Shown: positions 6,958 through 14,392, numbered from the stretch's first letter. The stretch is DNA of 15,406 nucleotides from Bacteroidota bacterium (GCA_025363505.1 JANYDV010000066.1:1-15406); one strand, 5' to 3'. Notes: generated by a model not told the origin, from the sequence alone. Numbers and translations: made by a program.

Positions 6958-7775
6958 TTTTTCGTTGTTTTGGTCTTTACTTTTGGTTTTGGCGTAGTCT
7001 TCTTGGCTGGTTTGGTTGCTTTCTTAGCTGGCTTCGATACTTTCTTTACAGGAGCTACCACTTTCTTTTTAACAGTGGTTTTTTTGGTAGCGATAGGCTT
7101 GGTTACTTTCTTTGGAACAGACTTATCAGCAAGTTTACGAAGCTCTTTTTCTGAAGCAGCAAGGTCTTTTTTCGACAGACGTTTTTTACCACCGAATAGC
7201 TCCATTTCCTCTCTGGCGTCTCTTTCTTCGGGCGTTTCGTCGCGAAGTGCTGCTAAAATTTCCAACTCTTCCGGGGTCGGAGGTGGAAGTGCTCGTTTCT
7301 GGATGGTTCTCGGGACTAATGGAATATGTGGTATCTTCGAGACCGTCGTAGTGATTTTCGCTCCCGGGGTAGATACTTCATTTAACAAAATAAAGTCAAT
7401 GAAACGACGACGTGGTATCGGTTTGATGATCTGAATACCTTTTTTCCCGACCTCAATAAAAAACTCATTCTCGGTACCATCACTTTTTACAAAAGTGACC
7501 GTATAATTTCCGGGCTGTAATTGGGGTACTTTCAATACCGATTGTGCTGTACCAAAAGCCGGCATCATCATTCGAGTGGCGGTCATACCGAGCACACGAA
7601 AAACGATAGCAGAACCTTCGAGTTTATATCTGACAGCGATCTCATAACGGAAGCTGGAAAACTCCTTCGCTGTTTCAAAGCTGAAGGTGTTATATTCCAT
7701 CCCGGTGATCTCATCAAACATCTTGCCGACGATACAGCGGTATTCAACTTCTTTAACTGGTGGTAGTGGTTCCAT
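6948..7775 (-). CDS. Hypothetical protein with histone-H1-like lysine/proline-rich C-terminal tail
   Basis: This is a 275-residue protein I cannot assign to a family. There is no signal peptide or membrane helix, so it is probably cytoplasmic. Residues 1-130 look like a folded, beta-rich domain (for example QPGNYTVTFVKSDGTENEFF, 87-106). Residues about 166-195 are acidic and helical (TPEELEILAALRDETPEERD). Residues 221-275 form a tail with 23 lysines, 7 prolines and no acidic residue, built from KPAKK/KKTT-like units, as in eukaryotic H1 tails and some bacterial nucleoid or RNA-binding proteins. It lies 49 bp after hisS on the same strand and may be read from ptsN-hisS, from the candidate promoter at 7820-7827, or both. 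Nucleic acid binding is inference from composition. Lysine-rich tails also occur on ribosome-associated proteins. Confidence 0.8.
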   Translation of the reverse strand: MEPLPPVKEVEYRCIVGKMFDEITGMEYNTFSFETAKEFSSFRYEIAVRYKLEGSAIVFRVLGMTATRMMMPAFGTAQSVLKVPQLQPGNYTVTFVKSDGTENEFFIEVGKKGIQIIKPIPRRRFIDFILLNEVSTPGAKITTTVSKIPHIPLVPRTIQKRALPPPTPEELEILAALRDETPEERDAREEMELFGGKKRLSKKDLAASEKELRKLADKSVPKKVTKPIATKKTTVKKKVVAPVKKVSKPAKKATKPAKKTTPKPKVKTKTTKKKR

Positions 7776-7819
7776 TATGATATTTACTATTAAGAAAGAT
7801 CGTCACCAACGGCAACGAA

Positions 7820-7827
7820 CAAAATTA
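7820..7827 (-). promoter_or_regulatory. Candidate promoter (TAATTTTG) over the hisS stop codon
   Basis: On the minus strand TAATTTTG matches TAnnTTTG and includes the hisS stop TAA (7825-7827). It lies 44 nt before the ATG of the lysine-tail gene. The upstream trinucleotide at the right distance (21 bases) is CTG, not TTG, so the -33 element is imperfect. Confidence 0.4.
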
Positions 7828-9084
7828 CGACGTTTGGAGCTTGCTTGCCAGAAGATAGGGTGCGATGCGCTCTTGGCTGCCGTCACTCATATTCTTCAAG
7901 GTAACAACACCTTCTGCAAGTTCATCAGCACCGATCATGACAACAAATTTTGCACCAAGCCGATCAGCCTCGCGCATTTGTGCTTTGACTGAGCGATCGA
8001 GCAAGTCATACGCTGCCGAAAACCCGGCTCCTTTGATCGTTGCTGCGACGGCGATCAAACTCTTGGTAGCGCTTTTTTCAGCAAGAACAATATACACATC
8101 GATACACTGCTTTGGAGCTTCGCCTCGGAGTTTCTCCAGGACGATCACCAAACGTTCTACACCGGCGGCAAAGCCCACAGCAGGCGTTGATGGTCCTCCG
8201 AGCTGTTCGACCAACTCATCATACCTCCCGCCGCCGCAAAGCGCATCTTGCGAACCCAGATCGCTTGAGCTTAATTCAAACACGGTACGATTATAATAGT
8301 CAAGACCACGAACAAGAGTCGGGTCAATTCTATATAAAATACCAGAATCTGTTAGCAATGTTTGAACAGTTTCGAAATGCTGACGATCATCATCGCTAAG
8401 ATAGTCAAGAATTGTTGGTGCATCGGCGACAATCTCTTGGTCGCGCTGATTCTTTGAATCAAGCACGCGAATCGGGTTTGTCTCAAGCCGACGTTTGCTT
8501 TCGTCGGATAGTTCGCTGAGATACTTACTAAGATAATCGACCAAAGCCGAACGCCAAAGAGCACGAACATCTTTTGAACCCAGTGTATTGAGTCTCAACT
8601 CAAAGTTGACAAAACCCAAATTGCGATAGAGTGCATAGGCAAATGCTATGACTTGAAAATCGGCAAGGGGATGAGGTGAGCCAAGGAGTTCGACCCCAAA
8701 CTGATGGAACTGGCGTAGGCGCCCCTTCTGAGGGCGTTCATAGCGGAACATGGGCGCGGCATTGTAATAGAGTTTTGAGAGCGAACCTTGCTGCGAGAGC
8801 AAGTTATGTTCGATCGCCGCCCTGACCACTGATGCGGTAAGCTCAGGTCTCAATGCCATCTCCTCACCACCTTTATCGGTCAGGAGGTACATTTCTTTCG
8901 AAACAATGTCGGTTGCTTCTCCGACCGATCGTTTAAAAAGAGCAACAGATTCGAACAGAGGTGTTCGGATTTCTTCAAAGCCAAACAACCGAGCTGTTTC
9001 ATCAACTGATCGCTCGATCTCCTTCCAAAGGGTTGATTCCGGGGGAAGCAGGTCCTTGGTTCCGCGAGGAGCCTTAATATCCAT
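7825..9084 (-). CDS. hisS: HisS, histidyl-tRNA synthetase
   Basis: HisS charges tRNA-His with histidine; it is a class II synthetase, usually a cytoplasmic dimer. The 419-residue product matches the usual 420-430. Seen: the start MDIKAPRGTKDLLP, LRPELT (78-83), motif 2 FRYERPQKGRLRQFHQ (113-128), the histidine-specific RGLDYY (259-264), GGGRYDELVEQLGG (284-297) and motif 3 GFAAGVERL (304-312). An anticodon-binding domain follows from about residue 327 (CIDVYIVLAEKS...). The ATG at 9084 shares its A with the ptsN stop (TAATG), so the two genes should be translationally coupled. No T-box or histidine leader is visible. Confidence 0.97.
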   Translation of the reverse strand: MDIKAPRGTKDLLPPESTLWKEIERSVDETARLFGFEEIRTPLFESVALFKRSVGEATDIVSKEMYLLTDKGGEEMALRPELTASVVRAAIEHNLLSQQGSLSKLYYNAAPMFRYERPQKGRLRQFHQFGVELLGSPHPLADFQVIAFAYALYRNLGFVNFELRLNTLGSKDVRALWRSALVDYLSKYLSELSDESKRRLETNPIRVLDSKNQRDQEIVADAPTILDYLSDDDRQHFETVQTLLTDSGILYRIDPTLVRGLDYYNRTVFELSSSDLGSQDALCGGGRYDELVEQLGGPSTPAVGFAAGVERLVIVLEKLRGEAPKQCIDVYIVLAEKSATKSLIAVAATIKGAGFSAAYDLLDRSVKAQMREADRLGAKFVVMIGADELAEGVVTLKNMSDGSQERIAPYLLASKLQTS

Positions 9085-9551
9085 TAATCGCCGATCCTCT
9101 CTTCTTCAGTATTAAAGATCGCCAATACTTCTTCGGGGGTTTTTGCTTCGAGCAGTGCTTTGCGAGCGGCATCGGAGTTCATTACTTTTGAGGCGCGTGA
9201 AAGAAGTTTTAATCGCATGCCGACATCGCTATCACGGCTCACGAGCAACAACACCAGCCTTACCGGCTCGTTATCCATTGAGGCGTAGTCAACAGGTTCG
9301 GCAGTAATACCGAACGCCAAGACGATGTCGCTGACGGCATCGGTCTTTCCGTGAGGAATGGCAAAGCCTTTCCCGACACCGGTGCTCATGATGCGCTCGC
9401 GTTCGACAATTGCCGTCCGGACTTTTTCTTTATCGAGGACGTTGGGGTTTTTGGATGCAATCTCGACCATCCGTTCGATCAACTCGTCTTTCGAACGAGC
9501 GGTGATCCCGATTTCGATATATTCTGGGCGAAGATAGGTGATGAGCTTCAT
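9084..9551 (-). CDS. ptsN: PTS EIIA-type (PtsN-like) phosphocarrier domain protein
   Basis: This is a 155-residue single-domain EIIA of the fructose/mannitol/nitrogen class. The phosphorylated histidine is His67 in GFAIPHGKTD, followed by AVSDIVLAFGI, and the C-terminal half (MRLKLLSRASKVM, 118-130) is typical of the fold. With no EIIB or EIIC fusion or neighbour it is most like PtsN (EIIA-Ntr), a regulator and not a sugar transporter. In proteobacteria ptsN lies beside rpoN; here it precedes hisS, sharing one base. The frame extends to a GTG at 9578, but homology begins at MKLITYLRPEYIEIG, so I chose ATG 9551. The symbol is by family resemblance; other EIIA-2 proteins cannot be excluded. Confidence 0.88.
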   Translation of the reverse strand: MKLITYLRPEYIEIGITARSKDELIERMVEIASKNPNVLDKEKVRTAIVERERIMSTGVGKGFAIPHGKTDAVSDIVLAFGITAEPVDYASMDNEPVRLVLLLVSRDSDVGMRLKLLSRASKVMNSDAARKALLEAKTPEEVLAIFNTEEERIGD

Positions 9552-9584
9552 TGCTTGGCTGTTGGTGTTTATATGCACGAACTA

Positions 9585-9592
9585 CAAAATTA
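9585..9592 (-). promoter_or_regulatory. Candidate promoter (TAATTTTG) of ptsN-hisS
   Basis: The minus-strand octamer TAATTTTG fits TAnnTTTG and would place the transcript start near the GTG at 9578, leaving about 27 nt before ATG 9551. At the -33 position (19 bases upstream) the sequence is CTG, not TTG, as at the octamer by hisS. Confidence 0.45.
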
Positions 9593-9694
9593 CGAGAAAA
9601 AAAGTGTTGGACAGCCGAGAGCGGAATTTATTTTTTCTCTGTGGTACAAGATTCTCAATAGTATTGTCTCAAAAGATCATCAGCAAAGCGTGTG

Positions 9695-9702
9695 TAGATT
9701 TG
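9695..9702 (+). promoter_or_regulatory. Candidate promoter (TAGATTTG) abutting the ruvC start
   Basis: TAGATTTG fits TAnnTTTG and ends only 4 bases before the ruvC ATG at 9707. If used, transcription would begin at or next to the start codon, giving leaderless mRNA. No TTG lies within 17-23 bases upstream (the nearest, 9664-9666, is 28 away), so the call is weak. Confidence 0.35.
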
Positions 9703-9706
9703 TAGT

Positions 9707-10261
9707 ATGATCATTATCGGCATCGATCCCGGAACAGTCATTACAGGCTACGGCGTAATTTGTCTCGAAGGGGCTTCCGCGTCCCCATTTCGGCTTATCG
9801 AGTTCGGAGCGATTGCTGCAAAAAAAATGGACACAATGCCAAAGCGTCTGGCATTGATCTATACCCGTCTTACAAAGGTTATAGAGCGAACAAAGCCTGA
9901 TGAATGTGCTATCGAATCCGCATTCTATGATAAAAATGTACAGTCGGCGATGAAACTTGGGCAGGCGCGCGGTGTTGCTGTAATCGCTGCTGAGCTTGGG
10001 GGGATTTCTGTTGCTGAATATGCTCCAAAAGTCGTAAAAAAGGCGGTTACCGGAAATGGAAGTGCTTCAAAATTGCAAGTGGAGTTTATGGTTAGGAAAT
10101 TATTAAACCTTGATGAAGACGAGAAACAACTTCCGGATGCTTATGATGCGTTAGCAGTTGCGGTAACCCATGCGCTCAGAAATGGGACGAACAAGAAGTC
10201 GGCAACGAACTGGAAACAATTTATCGAATCAAATCCGGAAAGGGTGAAACGTGCACGTTAA
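9707..10261 (+). CDS. ruvC: RuvC, Holliday junction resolvase
   Basis: RuvC is the endonuclease that cuts Holliday junctions as part of RuvABC in recombination repair. The 184-residue product is slightly longer than the usual 160-175. The RNase-H-like active site is complete: Asp7 in GIDPGT, Glu70 in CAIESAFYDKN, and Asp144 and Asp147 in LPDAYDALAVAVTH, matching the DEDD arrangement of the family. The basic C-terminal extension (NGTNKKSATNWKQFIESNPERVKRAR) accounts for the extra length. ATG 9707 begins directly at the conserved MIIIGIDPGT, and no SD is present. It is divergent from ptsN, sharing a 155 bp spacer, and is followed one base after its stop by an outer-membrane protein gene. ruvA and ruvB are not in the window. 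Confidence 0.96.
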   Translation: MIIIGIDPGTVITGYGVICLEGASASPFRLIEFGAIAAKKMDTMPKRLALIYTRLTKVIERTKPDECAIESAFYDKNVQSAMKLGQARGVAVIAAELGGISVAEYAPKVVKKAVTGNGSASKLQVEFMVRKLLNLDEDEKQLPDAYDALAVAVTHALRNGTNKKSATNWKQFIESNPERVKRAR

Positions 10262-10262
10262 A

Positions 10263-11462
10263 ATGTTGCGAAAAACAATGGTTCTCGTTATTATGCTGTG
10301 TGTTTCAACTCAGATATATGCTCAAATGCGCCCGCAAGACCTTGGACGCGATTTCCTTGTTCGATTAGTGATGAAGGACACCACCGAGTTTTACGGGCTT
10401 GTCTTACAACGCCCGGTGCCTGATAGGATCCTCTTCCAAACTCGCTACGGACGCCTTGAAATACCGATGCAGGATATTGATTATGCTATTGATTACCGGT
10501 TCAATTTTGTCTTGAGGGACGAAATCACGCAGTCAGTTTCAAAAAATGTGGTTGATGCGGAAAGGCATCACCTCAACAGATACCTGTCTCAGCAAAAGGC
10601 AGAGTATTATTCTATTGTGCATACGAACACTCACGATGACTTCCGGGGGAATAGATATCTTTTTGACGATACGGCTCACGTTATACTTTCGACCGACTGG
10701 GGCGAGCTGTATTTTACCTACCCCAATGTGTCAAGTATCGAAAATTACAGTGGCAATAATGACCGTAAAAAAGATTTTTACACGACAGCGTATCTTTCGG
10801 TCAAAGACCTCCGTGCCTCTCAGGGCTTTATCACTCCGACAGCAATACCTTTCGGGGCAGGGAATAATTTTCTTTCCGATTATCTCTTCGGGGGCTTACA
10901 AATGAATCTTGCACCAACCAATTGGCTCTCAACAAATTTCGGCGGAGTATTTCTACCGTTAAAGAACAATGTGATCGTTGCAACAGCCGGATTGAAAGTC
11001 ACGCCATACGAAAGCGAGTTGTGGCATATAGCTGTTGGCGGTCAGGGGTTGTATTCGGAAGTAGTGAAAACAACCAAACTTGGTTTGGCATACGGGGCAG
11101 TTACTTATGGAACGTGGGATGCTAATCTGACAATGTTGGCGGGGTTGACATGGAAGAACGAAGCTGACTCGACGGGATTACGATATACCAAACAAGATAA
11201 TCTTATCGCGATTAACGGTTCGAAACGAGTGGGAGAAAACCTAAAATTTACTATTGAGCTGTTCTTTATTTCAAACTTTGATATTGTACCGGTTCTTGCA
11301 TCAATCAGATATTTTGATAACGACTTAACCGTGGATGTGGGTGTCGTTTTTTCGTTATATAAATCTGGCGGTACACAGACGAGCAAAACTCTGGGTGACT
11401 ATGTGTTCGGTGCCGCTGACTTCCCGATCATCCCGGTCATCAGCGGCAGTTATCACTTTTAG
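10263..11462 (+). CDS. Predicted outer-membrane beta-barrel protein with duplicated N-terminal module
   Basis: From ATG 10263 the product is 399 residues, with a signal peptide (MLRKTMVLVIMLCVSTQIYA, cut before QMRP). Residues 31-79 and 114-163 look like two copies of one small beta module: a strand, a G-x-x-x turn, RILFQTRYGRLEIPMQDIDYAIDY versus a matching HVILSTDWGELYFTYPNVSSIENYS (the second copy is more diverged). Such modules (surface-exposed 'VxLxDGxxxxGxI' type) are common in Bacteroidota envelope proteins. Residues from about 200 show alternating strands rich in aromatics, and the chain ends in Phe (GSYHF), as outer-membrane barrels do. The frame opens at GTG 10251 inside ruvC, but ATG 10263 fits the signal peptide. 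The stop overlaps the convergent transporter gene by 4 bp. The function is unknown. Confidence 0.8.
   Translation: MLRKTMVLVIMLCVSTQIYAQMRPQDLGRDFLVRLVMKDTTEFYGLVLQRPVPDRILFQTRYGRLEIPMQDIDYAIDYRFNFVLRDEITQSVSKNVVDAERHHLNRYLSQQKAEYYSIVHTNTHDDFRGNRYLFDDTAHVILSTDWGELYFTYPNVSSIENYSGNNDRKKDFYTTAYLSVKDLRASQGFITPTAIPFGAGNNFLSDYLFGGLQMNLAPTNWLSTNFGGVFLPLKNNVIVATAGLKVTPYESELWHIAVGGQGLYSEVVKTTKLGLAYGAVTYGTWDANLTMLAGLTWKNEADSTGLRYTKQDNLIAINGSKRVGENLKFTIELFFISNFDIVPVLASIRYFDNDLTVDVGVVFSLYKSGGTQTSKTLGDYVFGAADFPIIPVISGSYHF
11412..11447. terminator. Hairpin within the 3' ends of two convergent genes (weak terminator candidate)
   Basis: GCCGCTGA (11412-11419) pairs perfectly with TCAGCGGC (11440-11447) around a 20-base loop. 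It is inside the last codons of the outer-membrane protein gene and just beyond the stop of the transporter gene. Only a short T run (11457-11460) follows on the plus strand and none on the minus strand, so termination here is doubtful. Confidence 0.3.
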
Positions 11463-13582
11463 GTTGTTCCGACATCAAATATTCTGACCGGTAAGATCAT
11501 CGAGTTTAGTCCGTCGAATTGTAAACGGCGTTGTATTTGGTTTGCTGTTTCATTATGAAGGAAGCGCTGATACCAACGTTCGCGTTCGAAGATGAGCTTG
11601 CTTGCGAAATAGATCGAACGTGGGTAATCACGGGCGATGCCAACACAAATATTATGAACTTCATCGACCACTTCAATACCCAACCCAAAACGATACTCTG
11701 AAGCAAAACCTAACTTGTGTGCCATATCGACATACTGGCTGAGTGCGTGTTCAGTATCACTTTTAATATGCTCAACTTCGGCAGCGCCTTTGAGTTTTAC
11801 TGAATCGATGACTCCGACCGACACAAAGATCACGTTCTTGAAATTGTTCGGGAATAAGCGTTGTATCGAAAGCAGAGTGTGTAAACCAAGTCCGCCATAT
11901 CCGCCGACGAGCATTACCGCTGTTGGTGCATTGTTTTTTAATACCGGAATGGTTTCGGCATCCGGGATAGGGATATTCCCGAGCATATCGTCAAGTTGTT
12001 TGACTTTGCTTTTGACTTCGTCATAGTGATTGCGTATCCAATAACACATCAAAATTAATGCAAGCGTGACCACGACAGTAATCCAACCGCCTACCAAAAA
12101 CTTTTCAAACACATTAATAATAAGAATTGATAGACACAAAATCAGCCCAATAATATGGATTAATATCTTTCTCGACCAATCGCGATGTTCATGACGACCT
12201 TTATACCAAAAGCGAACCATGCCGATCTGGGTGAGCGAGAACGTGGCAAACACATTGATGGAGTACATCAAGACAAGTGTCGTAATGTTGCCACCGGTGA
12301 TAAACAAAATGGCAATAGCAGCGGCTGCCATAATGATCACTCCGTTTTGCATCGTCAATCTATCTGAAAGTGAAGTGAAGCGATGCGGTAGCCAAGAGTC
12401 ACCAGCCATATTTGCCATTACACGGGGACCATCAATAAATCCGGCTTGGGCGGCAACAAACAGCAACGCTGCTTCAGCGGCAAGCGTAAACCAGACAAAG
12501 AACTTACCAACAGCAAATCCGCCGATCATCCAGTTTCCGGCAAATGCCTCAAGCAATACAGCATTCATTGTTTTACCTTGTACCGGGACAACTTTGAATA
12601 ATAAATAACAAAGCATAATGCCACCGGCTGTTACGGCAAGTGAGATCGACATATAAAGCATCGTTTTCCGTGCTGTATGAACCTTCGGCTCACGCATAAT
12701 CTGCAGACCGTTCGAGACAGCTTCTATACCGGTATAGGTACCCGCACCCATCGAGTAGGCGCGAATAAAAATCATAAACATCCCCATTACACCGAGGGTA
12801 GAGAGACCTGTTGAAAAACCAGTAGAAACTTCTTTTGTGACTTCGCCCATCACAGGTACATGAGAGAATATACCGCCAAAAAGTAAGATCCCGTGCGTCA
12901 GAAGGAAGATGAGAAAGATGGGCGTAAGTATGGTAACTGATTCCTTGACCCCTCGAAGATTCATCAACAATAAGATAATAATTGTCACTGTTTCGATCGG
13001 GACTTTCCAAACCGTCCATTCATGCGGCAAGACGCTGAATATCTGATCCGCGCCGGCAGCGATCGAAACCGTGATCGTCAATACATAATCAACCAACAAT
13101 GCCGAACCACTGATGACACCGAATTTTGGTCCGATAAGGCTTGACGCTACCACATACCCTCCACCACCTGAGGGAAAATGTTCGATCAGTTTTGAATAAG
13201 AATAGGAGATGATAAAGACGGTAAAAGCAGTTGCAACCATCAAGGCAACCGCAAGATATGTATTCGTTCCGAGTGCTCGGAATGACTCATCCGGTCCGTA
13301 AGCTGATGACGAAAGTCCATCGGCACCCAAACCAACCCATGCCAAGAATGCAATAAGCGAGATGGCATGAAATACATTAGGGTCTTTGAGATTACGTGGT
13401 TTTCCAAGCATTGTTTGCTTGAATATTCTCCCAAAACCCCCACTATATTGGCTGCTTGAAGGTTGCTGGAGTTTGCTGAGTGGGTCGTTGTCTGAGGAAG
13501 AATCCTGTGGTTTGTCGAAAGGGTCGCTCGGTTTTGTAGTGCTGTCCATATTGTAGTGCTGGTCGTTATGAAACCAGCCCAT
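11459..13582 (-). CDS. APC-superfamily transporter, KimA-like (probable K+ importer) with C-terminal soluble domain
   Basis: This is a 707-residue membrane protein. After a polar Ser/Asp/Gln-rich tail (1-55) comes an APC core with about 12 hydrophobic segments (70-520). GADGLSSSAYGPDE (86-99), FPSGGGGYVV (136-145), GSALLVDYVLTITVSIAAG (159-177) and LLMNLRGVKES (205-215) closely follow the pattern I know from Bacillus KimA (YdaO), a proton-coupled potassium importer. The C-terminal soluble part (520-707) ends WYQRFLHNETANQIQRRL...SMILPVRIF, which also resembles the KimA C-terminus. Potassium is therefore the best substrate guess; a broader APC amino-acid permease is the alternative. ATG 13582 is the first start, and ATG 13549 (MDSTTK) is possible because the N-terminal tail is not conserved. 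It is convergent with the outer-membrane protein gene and divergent from the thioredoxin-like gene. Confidence 0.82.
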   Translation of the reverse strand: MGWFHNDQHYNMDSTTKPSDPFDKPQDSSSDNDPLSKLQQPSSSQYSGGFGRIFKQTMLGKPRNLKDPNVFHAISLIAFLAWVGLGADGLSSSAYGPDESFRALGTNTYLAVALMVATAFTVFIISYSYSKLIEHFPSGGGGYVVASSLIGPKFGVISGSALLVDYVLTITVSIAAGADQIFSVLPHEWTVWKVPIETVTIIILLLMNLRGVKESVTILTPIFLIFLLTHGILLFGGIFSHVPVMGEVTKEVSTGFSTGLSTLGVMGMFMIFIRAYSMGAGTYTGIEAVSNGLQIMREPKVHTARKTMLYMSISLAVTAGGIMLCYLLFKVVPVQGKTMNAVLLEAFAGNWMIGGFAVGKFFVWFTLAAEAALLFVAAQAGFIDGPRVMANMAGDSWLPHRFTSLSDRLTMQNGVIIMAAAAIAILFITGGNITTLVLMYSINVFATFSLTQIGMVRFWYKGRHEHRDWSRKILIHIIGLILCLSILIINVFEKFLVGGWITVVVTLALILMCYWIRNHYDEVKSKVKQLDDMLGNIPIPDAETIPVLKNNAPTAVMLVGGYGGLGLHTLLSIQRLFPNNFKNVIFVSVGVIDSVKLKGAAEVEHIKSDTEHALSQYVDMAHKLGFASEYRFGLGIEVVDEVHNICVGIARDYPRSIYFASKLIFERERWYQRFLHNETANQIQRRLQFDGLNSMILPVRIFDVGTT

Positions 13583-13788
13583 TTAATAAAAGCGGGCAGA
13601 TAACGGCTTGTTTTTGCGATAAGTTCGCGCACCCGTTCTCTTTGAAGTCTCTGAAACACGTTCTTCTGTAAGTACAATGCAATATTTTTATGAATCTTGT
13701 CACTATTTTCTCTTTCTGCGACACGAAACCGTTTTTCTTTTCTTTCGTTATACTCTTTAATAGTCGAAGATTATCTAAAACGAAATAT
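13583..13788. other. Divergent intergenic region, transporter / thioredoxin-like gene
   Basis: This 206 bp spacer should carry both promoters. I found no TAnnTTTG octamer on either strand. TATACT at 13749-13754 on the plus strand resembles a sigma-70 -10 box but has no -35 partner at 16-18 bases. No convincing riboswitch or long inverted repeat is visible. Confidence 0.4.
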
Positions 13789-14247
13789 ATGAAAAAGCTC
13801 GGTTTGTTACTCGGATTGTTGGCAGTATTTATCTCAGCCTCAATTTCTTACAGCGAAGTTCATTTTAAAGATCTTGCATTCAAAGATGCACTCAAAGAAG
13901 CTTCAAAAGGGCACAAAATAATTATGGTTGATCTCTACACCGACTGGTGTGGTTGGTGCAAACGCCTCGATCGTGATACATACTCCGATGACAACGTCGG
14001 AAAGTATGCCGATGAAAATTTTGTTTCGCTCAAGATGAATGCTGAACAAGGTGAGGGAATAGACTTAGCAAAAAACTACCAGGTCCGCGGTTATCCGACC
14101 ATTCTTTTCTTTAATGAAAAAGGTGAGGAGATTCACCGTCTCGTTGGTTATCAAACGGCTTTAAAATTCAAGGAGACTCTTGAAGCTGCAGTGCACAAAA
14201 ATACGATTGCCGTGCCTGCAACCACTATTAATAAGAATACGAATTAA
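13789..14247 (+). CDS. Exported thioredoxin-fold protein (CGWC motif)
   Basis: This is a 152-residue thioredoxin-like protein with an N-terminal signal sequence (MKKLGLLLGLLAVFISASIS). The mature part has VHFKDLAFKDALKEA, then KIIMVDLYTDWCGWCKRLD with redox cysteines Cys54 and Cys57, and the cis-proline Pro103 in RGYPTILFF. This is the DUF255/'thioredoxin_7'-like pattern of small periplasmic thiol reductases of Bacteroidota (cytochrome c maturation, disulphide reduction or isomerisation); the exact partner is unknown. A hydrophobic segment from about residue 4 to 18 could serve as a signal peptide or an uncleaved anchor. The frame opens at 13690, but ATG 13789 is the one that gives a proper signal sequence. 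A strong terminator follows 20 bp after the stop, so the gene is probably a single transcript. Confidence 0.88.
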   Translation: MKKLGLLLGLLAVFISASISYSEVHFKDLAFKDALKEASKGHKIIMVDLYTDWCGWCKRLDRDTYSDDNVGKYADENFVSLKMNAEQGEGIDLAKNYQVRGYPTILFFNEKGEEIHRLVGYQTALKFKETLEAAVHKNTIAVPATTINKNTN

Positions 14248-14267
14248 TAGGTAAATGTTTATATATG

Positions 14268-14298
14268 GGGCTTTGAGGTCACTCAAAGCCCTTTTTTT
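14268..14298 (+). terminator. Rho-independent terminator after the thioredoxin-like gene
   Basis: GGGCTTTGAG (14268-14277) pairs perfectly with CTCAAAGCCC (14282-14291) around a GTCA tetraloop and runs straight into seven T (14292-14298). This is a textbook intrinsic terminator. Confidence 0.95.
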
Positions 14299-14392
14299 AT
14301 GAATAAAATGAGTTAAAATTCACCTTCTGACTGTAACTTGTTCGTTTCCAAACTGTTTATACACCAGACATTCACTATATTTTACGTATCCT

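Noticed and set aside
6970..7434. Plus-strand open frame with apparent membrane helices
   Set aside because: The hydrophobic run is the antisense of AAA/AAG lysine codons in the tail of the minus-strand gene (TTT/CTT give Phe and Leu), with no promoter or family match.
13240..13677. Minus-strand open frame extending past the transporter start
   Set aside because: Out-of-frame shadow of the transporter gene; composition is not protein-like and no motif is present.
13690..13788. Upstream in-frame start for the thioredoxin-like protein
   Set aside because: It would hide the signal sequence MKKLGLLLGLLAVF; the start at 13789 fits export.
13583..13788. ydaO-type c-di-AMP riboswitch upstream of the KimA-like gene
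   Set aside because: The 206 bp spacer shows no long conserved two-fold structure I could recognise, and a promoter must also fit in it.
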